NCBI RefSeq assembly: GCF_023716925.1 | Contig: NZ_JAMQQG010000007.1 | Span: 1 to 39,402, forward strand | DNA from: Frankia sp. R82 | GTDB lineage: Bacteria; Actinomycetota; Actinomycetes; Frankiales; Frankiaceae | Reading direction: 5' to 3' | DNA: 39,402 bases | Shown here: one piece after another, positions 7,493 through 16,389 of the stretch | Layout of the letters: each line of letters begins with the position of its first letter | Numbering within the stretch: the stretch's first letter is position 1 | The notes under the pieces: model-generated | The model's input: only the letters and a program-made list of their open reading frames with translations | What the model was told of the DNA's origin: nothing | Database searches by the model: none | Translations under genes and position numbers: made by a program

Positions 7493-8504
7493 CCGGTGCC
7501 GACCGGTGTGCTGCCGCGATGCGTGCGCAGGCGGCGACGAACTCCCGGTCGACGTCCGCCATCGGACGGTCCGCGCCGGCCAGGCCGAGGTGGTCGGCGA
7601 CGGCGGTCGCGGCGTACTCCACGGTGAGTGCGCGCGCCGGCAGGTCGAGCACTGGCCACGGGTCGCCGTCGGCCGGGACGGCGGGCCCGCCGCCGGCGCG
7701 GTAGGCGTCCAGCAGAGCAGCCCACCGGTCCATGGTCAGCAGCCCGGCGGCGAACCAGGCGGCCGGGCGGGCCAGATCCCAGGCGGGATCGCCGAGCCCC
7801 AGATCGTCGACGTCGATGACGCGCCACCCGAGGTCGGGCAGCGCGACGAGCTGGCCGAAATGCCAGTCGCCGTGCACCACCGTGGTTGGCCGACCCGGCC
7901 GGGAAGCCGCCGGATCGGCGAGGGTGTCGTGCGCGGCGAGGACGGGGGCGGCGAGCTGATGACCGGCGTGTGGGCGCAGCCGGGCGACGCGATCGGCGAG
8001 GCGGCGCAGGACGTTCGCCGCCGGCAGGGTGGCGAGATCGCCGAGGCCGACCGGGAACCGGTGCAGTCGGGCGAGCAGCGCGCCGGCCGGCGCCCAGGGT
8101 GCCCGGTCGACGTCGCGTGCCCCGAGACCGTGCCCCGCGGGCCAGGCGCTGACCAGCTGGGACCCGATCCGGGCCACGAACGTCTCCGGCCGCCCGGTCG
8201 GGACCGGCGGTTCGGCCAGGGGAAGCGGAGCGAGCAGCACCTTCCGCAGCGCCGGGCGGGCGGCGACCCGCAGCCGGGCGGCCAGCTGCTGCGGATCCGT
8301 ACCGGCCGGATGCGCCTTGAGCACGAGGTCGCCGCAGCGCACGATCAGCCGGTCGTCGCGGCGGGACACCACCACCGGCGTCCACGGTGGTGCGGCCTGG
8401 GCGGGGACGTCCATGACTGGCGCGAACCGCGGGGCGAGACGGGCCATCGCGTCGACCAGCTCCGCTGCCGGTCCGTCGACCGCCGCCGCGCCGGACGTGT
8501 TCAC
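7488..8504 (-). CDS. Aminoglycoside-phosphotransferase-like kinase (APH family)
   Basis: 338 aa from a GTG at 8502-8504 that overlaps the TGA of the upstream methyltransferase gene by 4 bp (GTGA), a sign of translational coupling. The kinase core is visible: catalytic loop VVHGDWHFGQLV (209-220, D213) and metal-binding loop VIDVDDLGLGDPAWDLA (229-245). The usual Asn of the HGDxxxxN box is Gln218, which may weaken or alter magnesium binding. The family phosphorylates aminoglycosides, macrolides, choline or other small hydroxyl compounds; the substrate cannot be read from the sequence. Pairing with a methyltransferase suggests joint modification of one small molecule or of an antibiotic (inference). 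Confidence 0.87.
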   Translation of the reverse strand: MNTSGAAAVDGPAAELVDAMARLAPRFAPVMDVPAQAAPPWTPVVVSRRDDRLIVRCGDLVLKAHPAGTDPQQLAARLRVAARPALRKVLLAPLPLAEPPVPTGRPETFVARIGSQLVSAWPAGHGLGARDVDRAPWAPAGALLARLHRFPVGLGDLATLPAANVLRRLADRVARLRPHAGHQLAAPVLAAHDTLADPAASRPGRPTTVVHGDWHFGQLVALPDLGWRVIDVDDLGLGDPAWDLARPAAWFAAGLLTMDRWAALLDAYRAGGGPAVPADGDPWPVLDLPARALTVEYAATAVADHLGLAGADRPMADVDREFVAACARIAAAHRSAPD

Positions 8505-9499
8505 CGCACCGGCTTGCGGAGCCGCCAGATGCACTCGGACGGCCACCGGCGGGCCCACGCCTCGTCGTCGCGCCCACCGGAGGCTTCCCCCGCCTGACCG
8601 TCGAACACCGCCTGACCGTCGAACACCGCCTGACCGTCGAACACCGCCTGACCGTCGAACACCGCCTGGCCGTCGAACACCGCCTGGCCGTCGAACACCG
8701 GGTCGGACTGGACGGCGGCCGGCACGGGGCTCGGCGGGCGCGGTTCGAGGAGATCCTCGACGATCAGGCCGCTGTCGCGGAACAGCCTGATCCAGGCCCC
8801 GTACGGCAGGTTCATGCTGACCAGACCGTCCGCCTCGGCGACAAGCCGCAGGCCGAAATAGTCGTGGATCAGACGGGTGCCGGGGGAGTCCCGGCCGGGA
8901 CGCACGGTGACCTCGTAGATCGGGCTGACGTGGCTGAAGGCCAGCAGTCCGCCGGGACGCAGCACCCGGGCCGCCTCCGGGATGGCCCGCATCGGGTCGG
9001 CGAAGCTGAACGCGCCATGGTCGGCGAAGACGATGTCGAAAGATGCCTCGGCGAACGGCACCGCCTCGGCGCTCGCCTGCACCAGCGGGAAGCCGAGCCC
9101 CGTGTCGGCGGCCAGCCGCCGGCTGTGGCTCAGCTGCCGTTCCGACAGGTCCAGCCCGACGGCCCGCGCCCCACGGCGGACCAGCGCCGTCGACCACTGG
9201 CCGCCGCCGCAGCCCATCTCCAGCACATCCCGCCCGTCGACCTCGCCCAGCACCCTCAGCCGCGATTCGGGAATCTCCCACAGCCCCCAGGAAATGTCCC
9301 CGGTGAACGCCTGCCGGCGGATCTGTGGCCCGTTCAACCGCTGGTACTCGTCGGAGATCTCGTTCCAGCGCGCCCGGTTCGTCCGCACATGCGTACCGAC
9401 CCGGGCGCCGCTGTCGACCCTGCCACCGCTGTCTGCGCCGCCGTCGCCCCTTGCCCCGCCGTCGATCCCGCCGCTGTTGATCCCGCCACTATTGATCAT
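8501..9499 (-). CDS. Class I SAM-dependent methyltransferase with internal VFDGQA repeats
   Basis: 332 aa, Methyltransf_11-type fold: motif I DVLEMGCGGGQWS at 91-103, acidic ribose-binding VGLDLS at 114-119, PFAEASFDIVFADHGAFSF at 148-166 and the post-core LRPGGLLAFSH at 180-190. Two low-complexity stretches frame the core: an N-terminal Ile/Asn/Ser/Gly repeat (1-35) and six VFDGQA copies at 268-303, which fall between the fold and a final strand-like segment WPSECIWRLRKPV. Start at 9499 is backed by the strong purine-rich ribosome site GGGAGGAGGACGAGGG just upstream. It is followed by the phosphotransferase gene with a 4-bp overlap. The methyl acceptor is unknown. Confidence 0.9.
   Translation of the reverse strand: MINSGGINSGGIDGGARGDGGADSGGRVDSGARVGTHVRTNRARWNEISDEYQRLNGPQIRRQAFTGDISWGLWEIPESRLRVLGEVDGRDVLEMGCGGGQWSTALVRRGARAVGLDLSERQLSHSRRLAADTGLGFPLVQASAEAVPFAEASFDIVFADHGAFSFADPMRAIPEAARVLRPGGLLAFSHVSPIYEVTVRPGRDSPGTRLIHDYFGLRLVAEADGLVSMNLPYGAWIRLFRDSGLIVEDLLEPRPPSPVPAAVQSDPVFDGQAVFDGQAVFDGQAVFDGQAVFDGQAVFDGQAGEASGGRDDEAWARRWPSECIWRLRKPVR
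8591..8698 (-). repeat. 18-bp in-frame minisatellite, 6 copies, coding for VFDGQA repeats
   Basis: Six head-to-tail units starting at 8591, 8609, 8627, 8645, 8663 and 8681 (plus-strand unit CGCCTGACCGTCGAACAC; the last two have G for A). On the coding strand each reads GVFDGQ-phase VFDGQA, six times, in the C-terminal part of the methyltransferase. The near-identity at DNA level, including third positions, indicates recent slippage expansion. Confidence 0.95.
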
Positions 9500-9746
9500 C
9501 GTGCCCTCGTCCTCCTCCCGGCGGACGCGGCACCGCGTCGGGCGCCACCGGTCGGCGGCGCGGGTCGGGTCGGAGCCGCAGGGCCGGGTCGCCGCGCGGG
9601 ACGCCGTCCGGAAAAGACGTTGTCCGGTCGCGAGGCGGCTGTCGGGATGGATCAGTTCGTCCGGTGCGTCATCGTATGAGACGGGTACGGAGTACCTGAC
9701 TGTCGCATCATCCCGACTGGTCCCGCGGGGATCCGACGGACGGTCG

Positions 9747-10241
9747 TCAGGCCTTCGGCTCGGCGACGGCGACGGCGGTGTGGGTGCCGTCCACCGTGCG
9801 GGCGCGCACGGTCACGGTGTCGCCGGAATGGATGTCGGTGACCTTGGCCGCCTTCTGGTCGACGCGGTACCTCGTCTCGCCGGTCAGGACGTAGGTCGCG
9901 GCGTAGCCGTCCTCGCTGGTGACGCTGAGCGAGGTCGGGCTGATCGTGGTGACCTTGCCGCGCTGCCCGTCGACGACCTCGTAGCCGTGGTCGGTCTTCA
10001 CGGTCGCCTCGCCGTGCAGCGCGTTCTGGCGCAGACGGCGGGCCTCGGCGAGCCTCGGGTGATCCGCTCCGGGCCGGTCACCCGCCGTCGCCGCTGGTGC
10101 GGACGGGGAGGCCCCGGCGGACGCGGGGGTGTCGGCGAACGCCGCCGTGCCGGTCAGTCCGACGCCGACGCCGAGTCCGAGACCGAGCATGCCCACCGCG
10201 GCCACGACGGCACCCCGTCGCGTGCTCATGAACCTGCGCAT
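9747..10241 (-). CDS. Secreted protein with DUF5666-like beta domain
   Basis: 164 aa from ATG 10241, which has GAAAGGA 8-14 bp upstream; an in-frame start 51 bp earlier lacks such a site. MRRFMSTRRGAVVAAVGMLGLGLGV... is a classical signal peptide with likely cleavage after AFA (about residue 37). After an Ala/Pro/Ser linker, the mature part holds VVDGQRGKVTTISPTSLSV and SGDTVTVRA, a pattern of small beta strands as in the DUF5666 group (repeated OB-like units on the cell surface or in the periplasmic space). There is no catalytic motif. Neighbours give no hint of its role. Confidence 0.78.
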   Translation of the reverse strand: MRRFMSTRRGAVVAAVGMLGLGLGVGVGLTGTAAFADTPASAGASPSAPAATAGDRPGADHPRLAEARRLRQNALHGEATVKTDHGYEVVDGQRGKVTTISPTSLSVTSEDGYAATYVLTGETRYRVDQKAAKVTDIHSGDTVTVRARTVDGTHTAVAVAEPKA

Positions 10242-10789
10242 CGTTGCTGTCCTTTCACCCGTCCACACGCCGTAGGTGACGGCGTGGCGCACCGGGGTGG
10301 CGCGCCGTCCTCGCCATGGTGGCGCGCTGACATGTGAACCAGATGCGAACCGTGTCCGGTTGCCGAGTCAGTGCATCCGGACGGTGGAGTCGGCAGGTGG
10401 GCCGCCGGGCGGGCACGTGATCAGCGTGGTCCGGACGGTGGGGTGTGCGGTCGATCCGCGCGGGGGGTCGGGGTGGCCGCCGGGCGGCGTGCGGGGGATG
10501 ACCACGCGTGGGGTGCCCCGGCCGGCATGATGGCCGGCACCCACCCGATCGGTGTCTCCGCCAGCCCGGAGGTGGCGCCGGGCCGGGGTTCGGGGCGGGG
10601 TCTCGGCGGCTGGGGTCTCGGCGGGCGGGGCAGGGCAGGGGCGATGGGTGTCCCCACGCGAACCGCCCGGGTCGGGGAGATTATCTCCCGGCCCGGGCGG
10701 TCATGGTCGCGGTGGCCGTTGGGCCGTGCCGCATGGACGGCCAGACGCCTGACGTGGTGCTTTTACTCAGGGTGCGAGGGGGGTCCTTG
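10242..10789. other. Intergenic stretch between ndh end and secreted-protein start
   Basis: 548 bp without a credible gene; open frames here have no codon bias or recognisable product. The left 60 bp should hold the promoter of the secreted-protein gene. The main structure is the long hairpin at 10663-10700, listed separately. Confidence 0.6.
10663..10700 (-). terminator. Very strong hairpin downstream of ndh
   Basis: Arms 10663-10680 and 10684-10700 pair over 17 bp (CCGCCCGGG... with ...CCCGGGCGG), with one G:U, one bulged G and a TTA loop. It lies 90 bp after the ndh stop on the strand of ndh transcription. There is no clear T-run, which is common for actinobacterial terminators. Confidence 0.6.
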
Positions 10790-12277
10790 TCAGACGCGGG
10801 ACGCGGCCCGGCCGTTCGCCTCCGGGGTGGGCTGCGCGGGTACCGCCGAGCGGGCGGCGCCGGTCCAGCTGGGCGCCTCGTCCGCCTTGGGGGGCAGGGA
10901 CGGGGCGAAGTTGTCCCCGAGGCGTTGCAGGGCCGCCCGGGCGAAGATCTGCTGCTCGGTGACGGTGCGCTCCGAGCGGCCGCGGCCGATGAAGCTGACC
11001 GTCCAGTGCAGCAGGGTGGTCAGGCGGTGCTTGAACCCGATGATGTAGACGAGGTGCACGGCAAGCCAGACCAGCCAGGCGAAGAATCCGCTGAACTGGA
11101 CGTTGCCGATCTTGGCCACCGCGCTGAACCGCGAGATGGTGGCCATGCTGCCCTTGTCGTGGTACTTGAACGGGTTGCCGGTGCGCTTGCCCGCCACCCA
11201 GCCCTGGATCTCCTTGGCCGCGTGCCGTCCGCCCTGGATGGCGACCTGGGCGACGCCAGGAAGCCGGTCGAGGCTCATCATGTCGCCGATGACGAAGACC
11301 TCGGGGTGGCCGGGCAGGGTGAGGTCGGGCAGCACCTCGATGCGGCCGGCCCGGTCGATGCCGGCACCGGTCTGCTCGGCAAGCTGCTTGCCCAGTGGGC
11401 TTGCCGCGACCCCGGCGGCCCACACCTTGCAGACCGACTCGATGCGCCGGCGGGAGCCGTCGGCGTCCTCGACCTCGATGCCGGTCGCATCGACGTTGAC
11501 GACCTTCGCGCCGAGCTGGACCTCGACGCCGATCTTCTCGAGCTTGTCCTGCGCCTTCTCGCCGAGCCGCTCGCCGAAGGGCGGCAGCACGGCGGGCGCG
11601 GCGTCGAGCAGGATCACCCGGGTCCGGGTCGTGTCGATGCTGCGGAAGTCGTGCCTGAGCGTGCGCCGTGACAGCTCGGCGATCTGCCCGGCCATCTCCA
11701 CGCCGGTGGGGCCCGCGCCGACCACGACGAACGTGAGCAGCCGCTCGATGTCGGCCGGGTCGGTGGAGGCCTCGGCGAGCTCGAACATGCCGAAGATCCG
11801 CCCGCGCAGCTCGAGGGCGTCATCGATGCTCTTCATGCCCGGGGCGTGCGTGGCGAAGTGGTCGTTGCCGAAGTACGACTGCCCGGCTCCGGCGGCGACG
11901 ACGAGGCTGTCGTAGGGCTGCACGGTGGTGCGCCCGAGCAGCTGTGACGTGACGGTGCGGGCCTTCACGTCGATCTCGGTCACCTCGCCGAGCACGACCT
12001 GGGCGTTGTCCTGCTTGCTGAGGACCTCACGGGTGGTCGGGGCGATCTCGCCCTCGGACAGGATGCCCGTCGCTACCTGGTAGAGCAGCGGCTGGAACAG
12101 GTGATGGGTGGTCTTGGCAACCAGGGTGATCTCGACGGGCGCCTTGCGAAGAGCCTGCGCAGTGAACAATCCGCCGAAGCCAGAGCCGATGATCACCACG
12201 CGGTGCGGGGAGCTCCGGCGCCCCTCGAGCCGTTCCGGTTCGCCGGCATGCCCGGTGTGGGCGCTGTCCGTATTCAC
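10790..12277 (-). CDS. ndh: Type II NADH dehydrogenase
   Basis: 495 aa, single-subunit, non-proton-pumping NADH:menaquinone oxidoreductase on the inner face of the membrane. VVIIGSGFGGLFTAQAL (27-43) binds FAD, FVVVGAGPTGVEMAGQIAEL (184-203) binds NADH, and VFVIGDM (around 330) is the second FAD contact. AIQGGRHAAKEI is the quinone-site signature, and FFAWLVWLAVHLVYIIGFKHR near the C-terminus is the membrane-binding helix. A final Pro/Ala tail is not conserved. The start is a GTG at 12277 with GGAGAAGGA 4 bp upstream. No operon partner; the hairpin at 10663-10700 probably ends the transcript. Confidence 0.97.
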   Translation of the reverse strand: MNTDSAHTGHAGEPERLEGRRSSPHRVVIIGSGFGGLFTAQALRKAPVEITLVAKTTHHLFQPLLYQVATGILSEGEIAPTTREVLSKQDNAQVVLGEVTEIDVKARTVTSQLLGRTTVQPYDSLVVAAGAGQSYFGNDHFATHAPGMKSIDDALELRGRIFGMFELAEASTDPADIERLLTFVVVGAGPTGVEMAGQIAELSRRTLRHDFRSIDTTRTRVILLDAAPAVLPPFGERLGEKAQDKLEKIGVEVQLGAKVVNVDATGIEVEDADGSRRRIESVCKVWAAGVAASPLGKQLAEQTGAGIDRAGRIEVLPDLTLPGHPEVFVIGDMMSLDRLPGVAQVAIQGGRHAAKEIQGWVAGKRTGNPFKYHDKGSMATISRFSAVAKIGNVQFSGFFAWLVWLAVHLVYIIGFKHRLTTLLHWTVSFIGRGRSERTVTEQQIFARAALQRLGDNFAPSLPPKADEAPSWTGAARSAVPAQPTPEANGRAASRV

Positions 12278-13299
12278 GATCCTTCTCCGCTCAAACTCTT
12301 GACTCCCAGCGGTGCCCGTTGGCGCCGCGGAGACCGTATCCCCACGAGCACACGGGTCTCCCCTGACTATCTTCCGCCCTATGAGCGCCCTGGCATCGTG
12401 TTCATCGTCACCTCACTCCGCGACGATGGAGCTCGCATTGTGTGGTGTGGAGCACATCTGATCCGGCGGGCGAATAGGCCTAGCCCGGACATCGCGTCGT
12501 GTGTGGTTGTTCCGCGGGCGGCGACCCACCTGTGGGGGCAACCTGGGAAAAGGACCGCGTGATGTCCGGCGTTCACCTTACCGCCCGCCCCCACGTCGGG
12601 CCGAGCGGGGTTCTGCGACTCCCGCAGGCCCGGCTGCCTCGGTGTTCCTGGCCCGCAGCCGGTCGCCGCGGGGTCGACGGTGCTCGCCTGGGCGGGGCCT
12701 GGGCCGGCTGGCTGCCGGGATGCCCGTCCGGCTGGTCGTGGGGTGCGGATCCGGCCGTCCGGTGCAGGCCCGGTTCTCTGCATCGGTGTATTCCGCCGGC
12801 ATTTTGTTCTGCGGATGTGCGGGTCGCTCGCGCGTTCTTTCGCCGGCGCGTCCGGCCGCTCCTTTGACTGGCTCCATCCACCCGCGTCATCTACGTGGCT
12901 CCTCCACCGGGGTCCTCCACCACGTCCGCGGCACGTGCACCTTCACCGGCAGCCGGGTAACGCCGACGATGCCGGCAGCGCCAGCAAGGGTGTACGCGCG
13001 ATTCCGCCGGGTGACTATGTGTGCTGGTCCTTTTCTGGTCCCGGGCCGGTCTGTCCGGTCTTCGGTTGTGAGCCGGCGCCCGCGGTGGCCACACCCGGCC
13101 GGTCGTGGATGGTCGCCGGGCCGGCCGACGGGGTCTGGCCGGGGTGGCTCCGTGTCGGTGACGCTGCGTGTGACCGGCTGGCCCGGGGCTGATCGTCCAG
13201 TGCGATCTGACCGACCCGCCTGGTGACGAATGTTGCGAGCATGGACAATTCTTTCACCGTCCGTGCCCGCGCTGGGCCGGTCGAACGGGAAGGGTGACG
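12278..13299. other. Long intergenic region between divergent ndh and DUF574 genes
   Basis: About 1.0 kb with no gene I can support. Several frames are open because of base composition, but none has the third-position G/C bias or motifs of the neighbours. The two ends must hold the divergent promoters for ndh (near 12280-12420, locally more AT-rich) and the methyltransferase (near 13200-13290). No tRNA, riboswitch or repeat was recognised. Confidence 0.5.
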
Positions 13300-14118
13300 A
13301 TGGCTGACGTACCCGGATGGGCGACGGGCGTGGATGTCGACCGGCCGAGCGCCGCGCGCATGTACGACTACGCCCTCGGTGGTTCGCACAACTTCGCCGC
13401 CGACCGGGACGCCTACGCGGCGGTCGTGCGGACCTTCCCCGACGCGCCGCTGGTGGCCCGCTCGAACCGGCTGTTCCTGCACCGGGCCGTGCGCCACATC
13501 CAGACCGAGTTCGGCATCAACCAGTTCCTCGACCTCGGCTCGGGCGTGCCGACCGTCGGCAACGTGCACGAGATCGCCCAGCACCTCGACCCGAAGGCCC
13601 GCGTCGTCTACGTCGACATCGACCCGGTGGCGGTCGCCCACGCCGAGATGCTGCTCGCCGACAACCCGGGGGCCGCGATGCTGCGCGCCGACGTCCGGGA
13701 CCCGGCGGCGGTGCTGCGCTCCGAACCGGTCACCGCCCTGCTCGACCTCACCCGTCCGGTCGCCGTCCTCATGGTCACCGTGCTGCACTTCATCGACGAC
13801 GAGGACGACCCTGGCGCCATCGTGCGGGCCTTTCGCGCGGCGACCGTCGCGGGCAGCGCGCTGGCCGTGTCGCATCTGGTCGCCGACGACTGGAACGACG
13901 AGTCCCGCAACGTCCGCGGCGTTTACGACCGGACGTCCACCGGGATCAACCCGCGGACGAAGGAGCAGATCGCCGGGCTACTCGAGGGCTACACCCTGGT
14001 CGAGCCCGGGCTCGTGCACTCACCGAGCTGGCGGCCCGACCCGGGTCCGGCCGGGCTCGACCCGCTGAGGGACGACCCGAAACGGTCCGTGGCGCTCGCC
14101 GCGGTGGGCCGCCGGTAG
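13300..14118 (+). CDS. DUF574 / Methyltransf_19 SAM-dependent methyltransferase
   Basis: 272 aa. ATG 13300 is preferred over an in-frame GTG at 13294 because GGGAAGG (13287-13293) sits 6 bp from the ATG and would abut the GTG. The start of the protein, WATGVDVDRPSAARMYDYALGGSHNF, is the hallmark of the DUF574 family that is greatly expanded in Streptomyces and Frankia. NQFLDLGSGVPTVGN is motif I, VVYVDIDPVAVAHAE motif II, and VLHFIDDEDDP the post-core acidic loop. Substrates of the family are mostly unknown. The diguanylate cyclase gene starts 17 bp after its stop, so they are probably co-transcribed. Confidence 0.95.
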   Translation: MADVPGWATGVDVDRPSAARMYDYALGGSHNFAADRDAYAAVVRTFPDAPLVARSNRLFLHRAVRHIQTEFGINQFLDLGSGVPTVGNVHEIAQHLDPKARVVYVDIDPVAVAHAEMLLADNPGAAMLRADVRDPAAVLRSEPVTALLDLTRPVAVLMVTVLHFIDDEDDPGAIVRAFRAATVAGSALAVSHLVADDWNDESRNVRGVYDRTSTGINPRTKEQIAGLLEGYTLVEPGLVHSPSWRPDPGPAGLDPLRDDPKRSVALAAVGRR

Positions 14119-14135
14119 CTTGGATGGAGGCGTCC

Positions 14136-15599
14136 ATGGCTCCGCCCGGCGGGGCGCTGCGGGCCGTGGGGCCCGCGTCGGCGGCCCGGGCCCAAGGGAT
14201 TGACGGTTTCGCCCGGGCATGGGCCCGCGCGATCGTGGGTGCGAGCTTCCCGGACAGTCCCCAGCCCGACGTCGAACGGCGGCTGCACGGGCTGTCCGAG
14301 CGGCTGGTCGACGTTCTGCTGCGCGAACCGTTCGTCGCCCAGGAAGCGGCACCCGTCGCCGTCGCCCTGCTCGAGCACACCTACGGTGCCTGCGACGCGC
14401 TCGCCGCGACCGTCGAGGTCTGCGGCGCACAGCTGCTCACCGCGCTCGCGCTGGAACCGAACCCCGAGCTCACCGGCCGGATCGCCGCGTTGCAGGGCGC
14501 GTTCGTCCGCGGCTACACCCAGGCGCTGCGTGAACGCATCCTCGCCGACCAGGGCCGGATTCACCGGGCCGCCCACCAGGCCACCGCCGAGCGGGTGCGG
14601 TTGATCTTCTCCGCGCCCACCGTGGGTATCGTCCTCGCCGACGAGTACGGTCGGATCCAGGACGCCAACGAGGCGTTCGCGCGGATGGTCGGCGTCTCGC
14701 CCGCGCGGATGATCGGCCGGTCGCTGCCCGATTTCGCCCACCCGGACGATGCCGCGCACCTCGGCCTGGAGCTGGCCGCCCAGCGGCGCGGCGGGTCCGC
14801 CCGCGGCCCGCGGGCCGAGCCGCGACTACGCAGTGAGCTGCGGCTGCGCGGGCCGTCCGGGGCGGTCGTGTACGCCGAACTGTCGACGTCCTGCCAGCAC
14901 AGCGGTGGACGATGCGACGTCCAGCTGACTCTCGTCACCGACGTGACGGAACGTCACCAACTGCAGGAGGTGCTGCGACACCAGGCCCGTCACGACGCCC
15001 TGACCGGCCTGCCGAACCGCATCGCCCTCGGTGAACGGGTCGGCGACCTGACCGCCACCGGCCGGCCGCGGCGGATCGGCCTGTGCTTCGTCGACCTCGA
15101 CCGGTTCAAGGCGGTCAACGACGGCCACGGGCACGATGTCGGTGACCGGCTGCTCATAGCTGTCGCCGAGCGGCTGCGCGCCACGCTTGCGGACGGGCAG
15201 CTGCTGGTCCGGATGGGCGGGGACGAGTTCGTCCTGCTGCTGGCCGACACCAACGGCATCGAGGACGTGACGGCGGTGGCCGCGCGGGTGCTGGCCGCCC
15301 TGGCCGAACCGATCCGGATCGGCCGCCACCTGTTCACCGTGGGGGCGAGCGTGGGGCTGGTCGAACGTGAGGTTCTCGGGGGCGACTTCGACGAGCTGAT
15401 GCGGGCCGCCGATCGATCGCTGTACCGGGCAAAGAACGCCGGGCGGGGCCGCTGGGTCGTGTTCGACGCCGACCACGACGACGAGCAGGCCAGCCGGGAC
15501 CGGACCAACCGGGATCAGGCCAACCGGGATCAGGCCGGCCGCAACCGGGCCGGTGGAAACCGGGCCGTCCACACGGGCGGGATGCACCGCGGTACGTGA
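14136..15599 (+). CDS. PAS-GGDEF diguanylate cyclase
   Basis: 487 aa from ATG 14136 (GGAGG at 14126-14130, 5-bp spacing). An uncharacterised helical N-terminal region (about 20-145) is followed by a PAS domain (about 150-275; IFSAPTVGIVLADEYGRIQDANEAF, ending VTDVTERHQLQ). The GGDEF domain (about 283-450) has DALTGLPNR, metal ligand D320 in FVDLDRFK and an intact GGDEF at 361-365, so it should make cyclic di-GMP from GTP. The inhibitory RxxD site expected nine residues before GGDEF is absent (ADGQ there), which predicts weak product inhibition. There is no EAL domain and no membrane helix. The tail contains 15-bp repeats (15507-15536) coding for NRDQA. Confidence 0.95.
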   Translation: MAPPGGALRAVGPASAARAQGIDGFARAWARAIVGASFPDSPQPDVERRLHGLSERLVDVLLREPFVAQEAAPVAVALLEHTYGACDALAATVEVCGAQLLTALALEPNPELTGRIAALQGAFVRGYTQALRERILADQGRIHRAAHQATAERVRLIFSAPTVGIVLADEYGRIQDANEAFARMVGVSPARMIGRSLPDFAHPDDAAHLGLELAAQRRGGSARGPRAEPRLRSELRLRGPSGAVVYAELSTSCQHSGGRCDVQLTLVTDVTERHQLQEVLRHQARHDALTGLPNRIALGERVGDLTATGRPRRIGLCFVDLDRFKAVNDGHGHDVGDRLLIAVAERLRATLADGQLLVRMGGDEFVLLLADTNGIEDVTAVAARVLAALAEPIRIGRHLFTVGASVGLVEREVLGGDFDELMRAADRSLYRAKNAGRGRWVVFDADHDDEQASRDRTNRDQANRDQAGRNRAGGNRAVHTGGMHRGT

Positions 15600-15754
15600 G
15601 TGGGAACCGTGGCGCCGGCCCGGTCCTCCGGACACGGCCCGGTCCCGTTCGCCGGTGGCGCGCGATCGGTTTCTCGCGGACGCAGTCAGGGAGCTGACAG
15701 TACGGGAATCGTTACCACGCAGCCAACGGCGGTGCCGCCTCATAGGCTCGAAGA

Positions 15755-16276
15755 ATGCGGTCCTCGCGTGATTGTTGCCGGTCCGGACGCGCGGGAGTCA
15801 TCCGCGCCGACCGGAGCGGTCGTGCCCGTGCCCGAGCCCGGGCTCTGCTCTCGGCCGGCGGCGAGCCAGGGCGTCCACGCCTGGTCGCGGCCGGTGGCGC
15901 CACAGCGCGGGTAGGCGCGGGCGGCGCGTTGCTGGGGCTCGCCGCGGCATGCACCGGCCTGCTCGTCGGCTGCTCGTCCAGCGGGTCCGGGGTGGCCAAC
16001 GACGTGCGCATCACCAACTGCACGCGCGACCCCGACAACCACCGGGCGGTGGTGCGGGGAACGGTGCACAACGGCTCGTCCAAACAGTCGAACTACGTCA
16101 TCCAGATCGACGTCCAGGCCAACGACAGCAAAATCGAAAGCGGTCTGACCTCTGTGCTGCGGGTCGGGTCAGGTCAGACCGAGACGTTCACCGTCCACCC
16201 GGTCGGCGCGGACGTCCCCAGCGGCACCGCGCTGCGGTGCACCATCGCCCATGTCGGCCGCATCGCCGCCGAGTGA
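15755..16276 (+). CDS. Small lipoprotein with FxLYD-like beta domain
   Basis: 173 aa as drawn. The lipobox LLVGC (C73) precedes SSSGSGVANDVRI, so the mature protein is about 100 aa and anchored outside the membrane. The mature part (NCTRDPDNHRAVVRGTVHNGSS..YVIQIDVQ..) has the strand pattern of the FxLYD family, which covers extracellular beta-sandwich proteins of unknown role. The Arg/Ala-rich lead of some 50 residues before the hydrophobic core is too long for a normal signal peptide, so the real start may be an internal non-ATG codon near 15929 (TTG); I cannot settle it. Confidence 0.65.
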   Translation: MRSSRDCCRSGRAGVIRADRSGRARARARALLSAGGEPGRPRLVAAGGATARVGAGGALLGLAAACTGLLVGCSSSGSGVANDVRITNCTRDPDNHRAVVRGTVHNGSSKQSNYVIQIDVQANDSKIESGLTSVLRVGSGQTETFTVHPVGADVPSGTALRCTIAHVGRIAAE

Positions 16277-16389
16277 CGCCGGGCCGGTCTCAGCCGGCGT
16301 CGGCCGGCGTCGGCCGGCGCAGCCACTGAGCCGCGAAGCCGCTCGGTCGAGCGGGACGGGGCCGCGCAGGGATCGGGCCGCTCGGGGAC

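Noticed and set aside
513-8698. Short tandem arrays considered as CRISPR
   Set aside because: Units are 12-18 bp, directly abutting and without spacers; no cas genes.
12300-12562. Plus-strand frame with a protein-like stretch (PGIVFIVTSLRDDGARIVWC)
   Set aside because: No ribosome site, short, and the codon bias fades on both sides; not enough to call a gene.
12500-13226. Overlapping plus-strand frames of 120-240 codons between ndh and the DUF574 gene
   Set aside because: Three frames are open at once, none with third-position bias or a recognisable motif.
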